DNA of 64,000 nt from Rosa chinensis. Taxonomy: Eukaryota > Streptophyta > Magnoliopsida > Rosales > Rosaceae. The stretch is taken from assembly GCF_002994745.2 (NCBI RefSeq), contig NC_037093.1:15139555-15203554 (forward strand), given 5' to 3'. This document shows, piece after piece, positions 21,660 to 32,248 of the stretch. Both the position numbers and the translations under genes were made by a program. The stretch's first letter is position 1; every line of letters starts with the position of its first letter. Under the pieces are notes generated by a model. The model made no database searches, had not been told where the DNA came from, and saw only the letters and a program-made list of their open reading frames with translations.

Positions 21660-22190
21660 TTTTTGATTGTTTCTTTTTTTCTGGGGAAAAATCCTTATGC
21701 AATGTCTGTATTAAGTTGAGTTGCGAAGGAACTCGATGCTCCAGATATGGCTGATACAATAGGTAATTGCTCTTTTTGGGTGAATTAGTTAGCTAGTTGC
21801 TAATAGTGGATTTTATTAACACTGGAACTTTTGTGCGTATTCAGAGCAAGTGGATTAGGTACTTCATTAGCAAGCAAGGTTGGACATACCATGGATTTCA
21901 TTCAGTTTTTCCATGCATAGTCAGACAAAGCTCAAGAGGGTTTGGTCTCTTTGCAGCTTTGGTAGCATAGTGAATTCAGGTCCTCTTCTCTGGTCAATTG
22001 TCACTATCCCATTCACGAGTGTAATGGATTCTGCTTCACAAGTTTACTTCCAATGTGAGTGCACAGTTGGTCTTTGTTCTGTTTATCTTTAAAAATAATA
22101 CTGGGAAAGAAAAATTTGCTAACTAAAGTCAGCCTTTGTTCAACCAGGTTTGCCAGACCTTCTGGGTTCTAATGTCTACCTGAAATTAGT
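21660..22190 (+). pseudogene. Degenerate copy of the SMG1 3' end (copy 2)
   Basis: Near 21,690 the sequence parallels the SMG1 exon beginning at 14236 (ATCCTTATGCAATGTCTGTA against ACCCTTGTGCAATGTCAGTC). It continues through a donor-like GGTAATTGCTC and a last-exon remnant ending GTTGGACATACCATGGATTT, against GTTGGACACCATGGATTTGA in SMG1. The 3' flank around 22,030 (TCACAAGTTTACTTCCAATG) matches that at 15,055. Coding sense is lost. It lies downstream of the TNL gene. Confidence 0.75.
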
Positions 22191-22315
22191 TCAGCACGCT
22201 TTTTGCTTGTTTTCATTTTCTTTTAGTATAGAAAATAATGTTTGTGAGTTAATTTACCTTTGTTACTGTGAAGTTCTTGATGAATAATCTGATTAAGATG
22301 AGAGGAAAACAGCAT

Positions 22316-24550
22316 TTGGGCATCCTAAGAAGAAGGCAATACATGCCTGTTGCAAGTTTGAGTCATCCTTGATAAAGAGGTTCAAAGGGGTAGAAGAGTT
22401 GAGGAAAACAGCATTTGGGCCTCTTAAAAATGTCTGCCCAGATTGAGGAGGACATTGATGCAAAAGAGTTGCAGGCGGGCGGAAGCATTTCAGCAAGAGC
22501 TTATATTGGAACAACATGGTGATCGATCAACATATATAAAATGCTGAGGTGAACCATATATTCCCTTTGAATTAACAATTAGCGATGGTTTATGAGTTGC
22601 TATCATCTGATTAATTATGACTAAATTCTTATCTTTATCTAAGCTGGTACAGATTTTTAAGGGCCCAGCAAGTGTGGATGATATGCTCAACTTGAGGAAG
22701 TAATTTTTCTGTTCAACTGTGGTACAGATTTCTGCTTCCATTGGAGCTTTTAGTGGAGACAGTCTCGTTTGACAACTTTTAAACTTCTTTCTTTGTTTAT
22801 TTTGTAGACAGACAGATCTAATTAGTGGGATGCCAAACTCATCGAGATTTGATTAGTTTAGGACTGGGTTCTACTCTACACTCATCTTTGCAACTCTTGA
22901 TATTTGACAAGGTGAAAATCAGCAATGTTGTCCTCTTAATGCAAGCTAAGATGAATCTAGATCTCTGGTTGAGAGTCGAGACAATAATGAATCACTGAGT
23001 TTAGGTAACTTCTTTTTCTATAAGTGACTACTGCAGACAATCTTTGCAATATGTATTAAAGGTTGGTCTTATGGGATTTGAACTTTTGAAGGTGCTGTCT
23101 CCTAATTACATGCGCACAATGCACTGTAAAGTGCTTTCAAGAAGATTTTGGATTTTTGCTAGCAGCCTTGCCTGGTGTATTACATCCCGACTTTTCCAGT
23201 CAATTCTCAGCATTACCGGAAGCAGTCTGGAAGTGCCAACATGGATTCTTCATCGTACATCTGCATACCAATGTGAGTAAACTGTTTTTCTTTGTTCTGT
23301 TGCAGTTTGTCATTGCAATTCTTTCTTCCACAATCACTTTAGGTCTTTGATTACTATATATGTTCAGCAAAGTTGTCCAGTCCTTTTGGCAATCGTTGAT
23401 TTTAGCTGTCTACCTCATTGCTGTAGGCAATCAGTTTGATTTTGCACAGCTCGTGTCTTAGAGAGACCATGATCCTACCTCTGCAGTAAGAATACGAAAC
23501 CTGCACGACTACTTTAAATACTCAATATAGCCAAAACCTCCAACACATATTGTCCCAACTGGTGCAAGGTTAACAATTTACAGAGTGTTGCAGCTCTATC
23601 TCTGGAAGAATTGGTGCAGGAGAATATTATGATGGAGTTTAGCGACTGGATCAAAGGTTTTCTATAAGCCTTGCTCTTGGTACAATCATGAATGCTGAAG
23701 TCTCTAAGGGTCTTCTTATTCAAGCTTAGTTAGTCCGCAAAGAGCCTATTCTGTGACACCAGCCGGGACATCTCAATGACTCATGTCTAGCTACAAGGAA
23801 GTTAATGAAACAGCAGATAACTCGCCAAGCTCGATCATCCTTAGCCATTGATTTATAACTTTTGGCTAAAGAAGTCTTACGGATTTGTAAAGACTGGGAT
23901 TGTGCAATATTGTAAATGCAATGCTAGTTCCGTTCGCGCTTAGGTGCCAGACTTCATGAAAGAAAAGAAAGGGAAATGCACCCTATGTAGTTGAATTTCA
24001 GATGTTGCAGCTTTCTGTGCCACATGAATTTTTTTTTATATGAGAACTGATTCCTTTTCCTTTCTTCCAAATTATTGTTGTATATCTGGGGAAAATGTTG
24101 AGACTTGAGAATTCTAGAGATAGGTTAAATAAACAAGGTATAGATAGTATACTCTTACAGTTCAATGTGTCAAAAGGAAACTAAATCTGTGAACTTGATA
24201 TATATACTACTACCAGTGCTATTGGACAACGTTCATAACACTACATTTAAACATTACTCGACCATATATGTGCATAATAACATAAATCCACTCCATTCTT
24301 CAGCATTTAGTGGTCTTCAGTCCTAGCAACTCTCCTAATATGGTACTCAATCTCCTGGATTCAACAAAGCAAAGCATCAAGGACTGAGGAAATCATGCAT
24401 TTTATAATTGATTCAACCAAACTGAAGCTATGATAGATGATGAAAAACAAACCTCTTCCGCTTCATCTTCTTCTAACCTCTCTCTCCATCGTCTTTAAAA
24501 ACATATCGAGGTTCAAAATCTGAAAGAACACAGCTTTAGAAGGTCTCAGC
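22316..24550 (+). repeat. Segmental-duplication unit with SMG1-tail remnant (copy 3)
   Basis: This block reappears, highly similar, at 49,665-50,630 and 62,492-64,000. Within it, 22,910-23,110 is another SMG1 tail remnant (GACAATCTTTGCAATATGTA, against GACAATCTTTGCAACATGTA in the SMG1 last exon), and 23,127-23,470 matches the SMG1 3' flank near 15,000-15,300. The far end, 24,310-24,520, holds the putative last exons of a minus-strand gene. No intact coding sequence lies in between. Confidence 0.8.
24316..24515 (-). pseudogene. Putative last two exons of an unidentified minus-strand gene
   Basis: Read on the minus strand, a short acidic segment (LEEDEAEE) ends at a GTTTG donor. About 80 bp later, after a TTGTTGAATCCAG acceptor, EIEYHIRRVARTEDH and a stop follow. 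A second copy at 63,840-64,000 has the same layout with two or three residue changes, and conserved splice signals in both suggest a real gene end. Upstream exons (above 24,540) are not recognised here, and a LINE follows at 24,590. I do not recognise the protein. Confidence 0.4.
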
Positions 24551-24728
24551 CAATCACGCAGCTAGTAATAACTATTTGATGTACTGAGGCATTTTTTTTT
24601 TTTAGTAGAAAGAAGAAAATTACAACGAAAAGCCCCTCGGGCAACCAAAGCTAAACTTGTCCCAATAAAGGGCAGAGAGTGCCAAAACAGGGAGAAACTG
24701 CAACCAAACTCTAGGAGGTTAAGATGAA

Positions 24729-25170
24729 GAGTGAAGATTCATCCATTAGTCAGACTCAAGGTCAACCAGATCAAAGTACAACTTTGCAATCTGATCAAGA
24801 GACTACACGTGTTACAAGTTCAAGTCATGACTCAAATGATGGAAGCCAGCTAATGATGGGAGCCAGCTAATAGTACCAGTTGCGTCAACGAGCCAGTAAA
24901 CACATGTTATACTAATCCAACCATTCAGTTAGGAATTAGTTAGTGGAAATTAGGCAATCTGTTATGCATGAATAGTATAAAAGCCAATCAGCATTTTGTA
25001 ATTAGATTAGCTAAGCATTTTTTCCTGTAACAAACACTCAGTGAAATACTCAATATCGTTTAGCTCTCTCTCTCTCTCTCTTCCTTCGTCTTCTTCCTCT
25101 GTTCTCAGGTTCTAGGGTTCTCAGTCGTATCTTCACAACTCCATAATTTCCTGATCCCGGAGACGTAACA
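24729..25170 (+). mobile_element. Possible solo LTR inside the LINE
   Basis: The segment interrupts the LINE: the RNase H frame breaks exactly at LADA, and LINE 3' UTR-like sequence resumes on the other side. It ends GTAACA (CA) and may begin TGAAGAG. It carries a TATA box (AGTATAAAAGCC near 24,976) followed by a CT-rich leader, the layout of a Copia-type LTR. The flanking 5-mers do not match, so the boundaries and the class are tentative. Confidence 0.45.
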
Positions 25171-25171
25171 G

Positions 25172-25769
25172 CATCAGCTAAGAAGTTCGCTTCCCGAAAA
25201 ACATGAGAGAAGGAGCTACTGTCGAAGGAATTAGCAATAGAAGCTATGTCTTGGAGTAGAGATTTTAACATCCAGGGAGCTTCACACTTGAGGTTGACAC
25301 AGTTGATGATTAGGGACGAGTCACCCTCCACTAAAATATGGTCTAGGTTGAAACGCTTAGCCGCTAACAGGCCATTCTTTAGAGCGGTACATTCAGCCAA
25401 AGGAACCGTTGAAGATCCAATTGTCCTCGAACCAGCAACAATGGGGTCACCAAAGTGGTTTCTAATAACAAAGCCCATAGCAGCAAGGTTGGAAGAAGAA
25501 ACAGACCCATCAAAGTTGAGCTTGACAAAGTTTTCAGGCGGCGGGTGCCATTTAATGACTTCACTTAAGCTATTGGAAGTCGTAACAGAACGGGGGTTAT
25601 GGGTCCTATAGGCAGCACAAAAGGAGGCTGAAGCATGCACCACAGAAGCCGGACTGAACCCCGAGTCCCTGAACAAAACATCATTACGCTGTTTCCATAT
25701 TTGCCAACAAAGAAGCAAACATTTTTCCAAAGCATCCATTGGAGCATTTTGAAAATGTAAACAATCCAA
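25172..25769 (-). pseudogene. LINE RNase H-like (RVT_3) domain
   Basis: The frame contains WHPPPENFVKLNFDGSV, then LAAMGFVIRNHFGDPIVAG, AECTALKNGLLAAKRFNL and LVEGDSSLIINCVN, ending SHVFREANFLADA. The spaced acidic residues (FDGS, AE, EGDS, AD) are those of the plant RVT_3 RNase H fold found at the end of LINE ORF2. After LADA the frame enters the presumed LTR insertion and the residues lose family character. Confidence 0.85.
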
Positions 25770-26130
25770 TCATCAAAACAATTAAAGGTAGTAGGGCTTT
25801 GATTCAGATTAGCCATAGACCAAACATCCCAAACTTTTGGGCACGATCGAAAAATATGATCTAAATTTTCCACATCATTATTACACAGGCCACAAATAGG
25901 ATTGATACCAGCATTGAAGCAAGCAAGTCTAGCTCTTCTTTTTAGTCTATCTCTAACAAGGAGTGAAGCAAAAATTTTTGCTTTGGGGGGAATATTGAGC
26001 TTCCAAATTTTGTTCAGCAAATTAGTCTTAGGGTGAACATTCTGATTGCATTGAAACCAGGTGGCTGACTTGATGGAAAATTTCCCATCAGAAGTCGGTC
26101 CCCAAACAAATCCATGAAGTTTATTAGAGG
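25770..26130 (-). pseudogene. LINE zinc-binding (zf-RVT) domain
   Basis: From about 26,110 the minus strand reads HGFVWGPTSDGKFSIKSATW. It goes on to LNKIWKLNIPPKAKIFASLL and the zinc-binding motif CGLCNNDVENLDHIFRSCP. These are the hallmarks of the zf-RVT domain that follows reverse transcriptase in plant LINEs. A frameshift near the domain end separates it from the RNase H frame. Sequence upstream of 26,130 is no longer LINE, so the element is truncated here. Confidence 0.85.
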
Positions 26131-26474
26131 TCCCTTTTATGATAGTTCAGAAATCAATCAAATCATACGCATAATTATTCTGTTTGATAGCCATATTCTT
26201 TCTAGTACTGCAAACATCAAAACATAAGCATAAGAGTAAAAAGCCACATTTTTTCTGGTAAGATTCAGCCCCAATTATTCAGTTTCAGTTATTCAATAAT
26301 ATGCTCAAATATGAAAGAAAGAAATATAGTATTATTTTTACCTCCATTGCAATAATCCATTGGGAGCAATTTGATCCATATATACCACAACGATCTCTCT
26401 GCAAGCATTGAAACATATAAAAATCTAATATTTTTCCTTTTGTTTACAAATGTAAGTAACTAGGGACTTGACTT

Positions 26475-26640
26475 ACAGGACTCAGAACACACATACGTTC
26501 TTCTGAGGTTTGAGCATCAACTGGTTCATACATAAGCAACACGGTATGTGAGTCTTTCCACAACCAGTTTCTAGATACACAGTTATGTTCTCCAAAGCTT
26601 TCTTACACAGTTCCAATTGATACCTTCAAAACCAACACAT
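26475..26640 (-). pseudogene. Fragment of a Dicer-like (DCL4-type) helicase exon
   Basis: On the minus strand the text reads [21 protein letters not shown], then CGKTH, then after a shift MYEP and KPQKNVCV. The block YQLELCKKA...VYL.TGCGKTH is the Walker A region of the DExD helicase domain at the N-terminus of plant DCL4, which processes double-stranded RNA into small RNAs. The exon ends at a donor-like GTAAGTC. Only this one exon is evident, it carries a frame disruption, and no RNase III or PAZ parts are seen. Confidence 0.65.
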
Positions 26641-26902
26641 AAAAATCAATAAACAAAACAAAAAGACTCCACCTTTACTTCCATTTTCAGTAATCAAATT
26701 TCAAATGAACCCAAGCCAATATCTGATTAATTGAGCCAAACTTTTTGTCAATATTGAGTACCAGCTGTCCAATGTGTGAATATATAGTTCCAAATGATAC
26801 CAAATACTATCAACATGCAATGTATATTCGTTCTGTTTGAACCATTTTGGCCCTTGAAATCAGGCATGATTGGGTTTTGCAACTAAAAGCGACTAAAATC
26901 AC

Positions 26903-27190
26903 CTCCTTCTCATTGCCATAGAGTGGAGCACAATCAATATGCCGATATCCTGCCTGCAATTAGAAGAATCACAAAAAGACTGAAATTTGATCTCATTCGG
27001 GTACAAAACTCAACAATCCTAAGTTTATTTTCTTCAATCTCTGAGAAGACTGAGTAAAAGAGGAGGAATACCTTGATGGCGGTGGCGGTGGCGGTGGCGA
27101 CGGCGTCACCGACCAAGCCAGGGCTGGACTGCCAGGTCCCTAAGCCCAAAGAAGCATCTTAGCTCCAATTTTCAGAGCCAGACAGAATTA
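26903..27190 (-). pseudogene. Aldo-keto reductase (AKR4C-type) 5' fragment, two exons
   Basis: On the minus strand an exon (about 27,190-27,072) reads, after a one-base shift, GLGTWQSSPGLVGDAVA with an expanded A-T repeat and AIK at the GTATTC donor. After an intron, the next exon (26,953-26,903) reads AGYRHIDCAPLYGNEKE. GLGTWQ and the catalytic-Asp motif GYRHIDCA.LYGNE identify NADPH-dependent aldo-keto reductases. The remaining exons, with the catalytic Tyr environment completed and the cofactor site, are missing. The Dicer-like fragment follows 260 bp downstream in the same direction. Confidence 0.75.
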
Positions 27191-27956
27191 TGAAACTCTG
27201 GTAGAGCTGAGGGGAGGAGAGCGAAAGGAAGAAAAAAAATGGGCACATACTAAGGATTGCCTCTTATACCTAGGGGAATGGCATTGGGTAATTTTAAAAA
27301 AAATAAAAAATAAGGGGGCAAAATCGCCCCAACAGATGAAGGCAGATGTTCTTGTATAACATTCATTGCACTTTCAAATGAACCGGTTCTGCAGAAGGAT
27401 CCTTCAAGATATACTTAGATTCGACAACTTGCTGCAATTGTTGCTCTGCATAGCTATAGTTATCAACTTGACCATTTCCATTAGCATCAGGCACCACAGT
27501 CTCTAGTATGAATTACTCTACTCACCATAGAATTAGCCACTGCAAAACCATGAGTATCATAAAATGATCAGTAAATGGAAAATACTAAATTTTACATTGT
27601 TAAAAAGAAAGCTCATCTACTCATCGCAAATCAAGTTGCTAAGAACTTGTGGTTTTTTTGGGGTGTGGGGGGGGGGGGGGGGGGGGGGGGTGGTGGAATG
27701 CTATTTTAACCAAAAATAGCTCAAAAGAGGGCTTTTTCTTATGAGACCATAATCAAGTACGAACATAATTTTAAGTCAAAGCTGCTAAGCACTCAAATAC
27801 TAAACACAAAGTAGAAACCAATAAGAAAAACACTTTCCATTACTAAACACAACATCATCACTTTTCTGATGCTGTCAGGATAGCTCACCTCATCAACCTG
27901 CAAAAATATAGCTGTCTATCATCAATCTTGTGCATTTCCATATATTTCTCCTTATG
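27191..27956. other. Spacer with homopolymer G tract
   Basis: No gene is visible. A run of more than twenty G residues (about 27,668-27,690) is preceded by a T-run. Such tracts are unstable in replication and in sequencing, so their length here may be inexact. Confidence 0.5.
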
Positions 27957-27959
27957 TAA

Positions 27960-30759
27960 GAGCATCTTTAGCAATGCTTGTAACGTCCCGAACCTGAATT
28001 TACCGGTTTACTAGTCATTTGGACGGTAAACAGCCTTTACTTTCACTTTTACTTTCGGTTTAGTACTTTTTGTGGCCCTAAAAGTTGACCTTTTGTTCGG
28101 GTCAAAATTTGAGGAAAGGTTCTTCATGGAAGTTGTAGAGGACGTTAAACCGAGCGCGTGCATATGTGGTACGTAAAAATCGGACTTAGTATGCGAGAGT
28201 TATGGCCAAAAATGTAAAGTTACTGTTCATGGTAATTTTTGATTAAAATAGAAAGTTACCTAGGGTAGGTTTCCATTTCCGGAAACCCACCCTTCCCCTT
28301 TCTCTCTCCCCCCCCCCCCCCCCCCCCCGAGCTCTCTCTTCTCCGGTTCGACCATTTCCTTCCTCCCTCCGATTTCCGGCGATTCCGGCCACCAACCGGC
28401 GTGACACCGGTCACCAGAGGAGCGCTTCCTCCCTCCGAGCACCCCAGCAGCCTTGGTTTTCCACGATTTGGCCGGAAAACCACGGATCGAAGCCTAAACC
28501 ACTCCGGCTGCAGTTTGGGACTTTTGCCGATTCCCGGCGATTCCGGCCACCTCCGGTCCCCATTTCTTCGTCGAAGGTTTGGTTTTTACCACTGATCATT
28601 TCCCCTATGGTCTTGTAACGCGATTTGAAGTGTAGAGGCCGGATCGAATTAGGGTTCTTGAAATTTTCTGGGTTTGTGTTCTTGGATTGATTTCGACTGT
28701 TTCTAGTTGTTATTTGGGAATGTTGTAGTTGAGAAGTTGAATCAGTGTGTTGAGTAGGTGCTGCTGCCAAAGTTTGGTGGCCATCGGAGCTGGTGGCGGT
28801 GGCGGCGGTGCCGCCACTGTGGGCGGCGGTAGCGGCGGCTAGGGAAGCTTTTTAATTTCATTTTCTGGCTAGTTAAATTCTATAATTATCATAGGGCATA
28901 TATGTGAAGTTTGGTGAATTTTGGAGGAGTTTGGAATTGTTTGTGAATTTTCGAAGTTTGGAGTTTTGTGGTGGAATCATGGGACATCCGGCCGTCGGAT
29001 TTCCCTCGTTTTCATTATTGGAATATGTAAATTGAGGAATTGGAATTGTGGAAGAGATTTGGGGTGAATTTGAGAAGTATTGGAGATAGAGATTTTCAGG
29101 TTTCGTTTAGGTTCGTAATTATTTTATCGAATTGCCGTTTACGGAAATTTAATTGTGTACAGGGCAATGTTGCGAGCTACGGCTAGATAAAGGAACTCGT
29201 TTGTGTGGTCACCCAATAGTACTGTGAGTGGACCTTTGATTTTAATTGATGCATGCAAATTAAATTCCGCATGTTTTAAGATATTGATTTATCAACTTAT
29301 TTATCGAGCATTTTATTTTGTTTGGTTTATGATTGATTTATTGGTTTGAACATTTGAATTAAATTTCGTTATGCTCGATTTGAGGACTTTGACTCATGCG
29401 GATCAATTTATACTATTTATTTATTTCTACTCGACGATTTGAGATTATTAATGAGTTTCGAGGAAGTATAATTTTATACTTATTTATACCTTACTTATAT
29501 TTGAACCTGAGTTGAGCTTGGCGTGCGGGGTCACGTCTTTATACATTTGGATTTTTACTTTGTGAAATAAGTGGGGAAATTATACAGTTTTGCTTGGCTT
29601 TCGACTATCTTCTTTTTCACCATACGCGGGTCATGTGTTTAGGTCTCCTCCTCACTTACTTTGTGTTTGTGGGTGGCAGTGAGGTAGCTTTCTCCTCCTC
29701 ACGTGGGTGGTAGTCGAGGTTATATTCTCCTCCTCGCACAATCTATGTGCGAATGGTAGTTGAGGTTATTAGTTCTCCTCCTCGCACAATCTATGTGCGA
29801 ATGGCAGTCGAGGGTAGGTAGAGCCTGAGGGGCTCCATTCCCGTATGGTGAACCCATTTCCCCTATGTTCTTTGATTGTTGTTCTTAGCTAGCGGGGCTA
29901 GCTCGATTTTCATTTAACCAGCGGGGCTGGTCTTGTTTTCCTTGAGTATCGGAGTTCCAACTTTTTCTTTTAAATCATATGGGACTAGCGGGGCTAGTCG
30001 GTTTTTATGAGTGGAATTTCTCTTGTTTTGTTTTCGTTAATCATTGCATGCATCGGGAATTTCCAAAAGAAATAAATGTGGGAAAGTATAAAATCCATTT
30101 GGTTTATATTTGTTTATTTTTGTCCACTCACGCTAACGTTTTTATGTACTTTCCCCTGGGCCCTTCGTTTTCAAATGCCCAGTTTGCAGGCGTTATTAGT
30201 TGAGGTCGGGCGTACGTGGTTCGAGGCATAGTTGACGAATAGCTTCCGCACTTCTTTGTTTGGCTCTGATCTATTGTGGGTTACTGTTTTGGGTAGTCCA
30301 CTTTAGGGGTGACTCGACCAGTTCTCGGTAGAGTTATCACTAAGGTGGGCCCCGCAGGGCCACCTCGGGTTCCAGGGTGGAATCCGGGGCGGGTCCTGTC
30401 AATGCTAGCCATTTTTTAGTCAAATTTTAGCTAAAGTAGCTAAAAAGTTATTTTAGCTAGCCACTTTAGAATTACGTCTGCATCAATGCTCTCTATTTTA
30501 ACTAGTTTTGAATTTATATTATTTTTAAATGAAGATTAAATAGTTTAAATGTATTTATAAATTACATAAAATAACTTAAAAGGAATGTTTTAAATTATAG
30601 AGAGCCTCATCCCGCTCTCTATATTTAGGAGCGAGATAGCTAAAAGTTATAATAGAGAGCCACTTAGGAGTCTGGTGCAGCTGCTAAAATAGATAAAAAG
30701 CTAAACATGCTCTCCAAAATAGCTAAGGAGTCAAAATAGAGAGTCTGCTAAAGATGCTC
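27960..30759. mobile_element. Tourist-like (PIF/Harbinger) MITE split by a solo LTR
   Basis: The outer ends are GAGCATCTTTAGCA (27960) and its complement TGCTAAAGATGCTC (ending 30759), flanked by TAA on both sides (27957-27959 and 30760-30762). GAGCATC termini with a 3-bp TAA/TTA duplication are typical of Tourist-like MITEs. Taking out the solo LTR and one copy of its 5-bp duplication leaves a MITE of about 372 bp, AT-rich and with GCTAAAAT-type subterminal motifs. It encodes nothing. Confidence 0.85.
27979..30401 (+). mobile_element. Solo LTR, 2.4 kb, with ATGCT target duplication
   Basis: The segment begins TGTAACGTCCCGAACC and ends GGGCGGGTCCTGTCA, with the 5-bp duplication ATGCT at 27974-27978 and 30402-30406. 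No primer-binding site, gag or pol is present between the ends, so it is a solo LTR left by recombination, or a very large LTR relic. It contains a poly-C run near 28,306-28,328 and a short tandem array around 29,690-29,810 (CTCCTCCTCGCACAATCTATG units). Its 3' end is related to the arms of the fold-back element at 63104-63465. G/C-rich open frames at 28,256-28,770 are considered chance. Confidence 0.85.
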
Positions 30760-31016
30760 TAATAGCAACAATGAATTTGACTAAAGCAACTGAATGTTGT
30801 GCATTATGATCCCCACCACTAACAGTAACATCAAAACCCTTTATATCCCCTCGTATAAAAAAAAAACAAAAAACAAAAAACAAAAACCCTCTATTTCCCA
30901 ATCTTTCTAGAGACAGCAATATCAGAGTTCACCGAAACAAATGCATATAACAAATTCCAAGCATCAACAGCCATTTACAGAACTCACATCTTGAGACATT
31001 TGAGTAACACTACATG

Positions 31017-31170
31017 CCAAGCTTGGAGCCAGCTCTTGTTGGAGAACTCCACTGAATCCAAAGAGGCTCTACACGAACCTCTTTGGAGAGGCTCTACACT
31101 ACCTGCCAAGCTTGAAGCCAGCTCTTGTTGGAGAGGCTCCACTGAATCCAAAGAGGCTCTGAAGAAGCAA
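31017..31170. repeat. Tandem duplication (~90 bp period)
   Basis: The block CCAAGCTTGGAGCCAGCTCT... with GTTGGAGA and TCCACTGAATCCAAAGAGGC occurs at about 31,017-31,070 and again at about 31,110-31,165. Both strands stay open through it, which explains the short overlapping frames. No function is evident. Confidence 0.75.
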
Positions 31171-31615
31171 TTCTCCACGAACCTAAAGCAACCAGAAGCA
31201 CAATTCAGATATTCAATCAAAAAACTCCTCCATATGTGTAAACACAATCACAATCTTACTGAAAAAGAAAAAACCAAAGGCTTTCTGAGCTTCTCTGCAA
31301 TCAGATTATACAACAAACACAGCAGACAATTATGAGCAAATTGAAGAAAACCCCTCAAAACTATCAACCCTAATCAAACTTCAAAGCTGTTAACATCAAT
31401 ATAATTGTTTTCAATAATGGACCCATATCAATTTCTGTACTAAATTCAAAGTCGGAAGTTGATCGATACCATAGAAAAAATAAAAAAATCCTACCCAAGG
31501 TGGTGTTCTTTGTCAAGCCTCCGATGAATATCTTTCTGCACAAAAAGATTGATGGAGCAAATTGGATCATTCGCAAAGCAAATGGTGAAGCACCAACCTT
31601 GTCGCGAAGCAAACA

Positions 31616-32248
31616 CTATGAACTGCAATAACCAATTGTAATGCCCCTAGGAACAAACTTAGGAACCCAGAGCATGAATCCCATGTTCATAAACCAGCAA
31701 CCTTGGAATACAACTGAAATAGACAGAACAACTGCTGCAGGAAGACTGGTTTGGCAACAAGTTGCTGCTAAAGCTGCCATGACAGAAGCAAACACTATGA
31801 GCTGTAATAACCAATGGTAATGCCCTTCAAGACCAACATGGTCAGTGGAGTGGAAATGGAGAAGGAAAAGCTCTTGGCAGAAAACAGAGGCCGTAAGCAA
31901 TCCAACGACCCCAGATAGGATTTGAAACGAATTAATAAACTCAGCTGAAAGCATAAACCTGCAAATATGGCAAGGTGGAGGAACATGGTAGCATGCTCCA
32001 AATTGTGGAGCTTGAAGGAGAAGTTAAGAAAGGGAAGTCTTAATAATTGCAAATACAGAGAAAGATAAGATGAAAATGAGTTCCAAGTGTTTAATTTTGG
32101 AAAAAGGGCAGTTCAATGGGCACCAAGACCTTACTCCAAAGTTACTAGGGCTTTTGAGAAAATAAGATCTGATAGTGTTAACAGTGTGCCATAAACCAAG
32201 AAGGGTGAGGGCAAAGCCAGGTACTATGTACCCAATGAACGTGCCCAT
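31616..32248 (-). pseudogene. TMEM45/DUF716 membrane-protein pseudogene
   Basis: The minus-strand start reads MGTFIGYIVPGFALTLLGLW, the opening typical of plant TMEM45-like (DUF716) membrane proteins of unknown function. After a shift near 32,040 it continues FLNFSFKLHNLEHATMFLHL. A second shift near 31,970 leads to FMLSAEFINSFQILSGVVG and VCQ/FCQELFLLHFHSTDHVGLEGH, the family's central block with conserved His residues. After WFMNMGFMLWVPKFVPRG the frame runs into a repeat of its own GHYHWLLQLIVFAS-coding segment and stops, so the last membrane helices are missing. Two frameshifts and truncation make it non-functional. No introns are seen. Confidence 0.8.

Larger units (their letters stand above)
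24590..26130 (-). mobile_element. LINE (non-LTR retrotransposon), 5'-truncated 3' end
   Basis: On the minus strand the order is zf-RVT zinc-binding domain (26,090-25,770), RNase H-like RVT_3 domain (about 25,600-25,172), 3' UTR, then an A-tail read as a T-run at about 24,592-24,603. The reverse-transcriptase and endonuclease parts are missing, as expected from 5' truncation during target-primed integration. A short LTR-like segment appears to interrupt it between about 24,729 and 25,170. I did not find clear target duplications. Confidence 0.8.

Noticed and set aside
28256..28770. G/C-rich frames of 60-119 codons on both strands
   Set aside because: They cross a homopolymer C run within the solo LTR and are G/R/S-rich without domain features.
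30984..31335. Two opposed frames of 87 and 114 codons
   Set aside because: Both result from the 90-bp tandem duplication. No family features, and sense and antisense are equally open.
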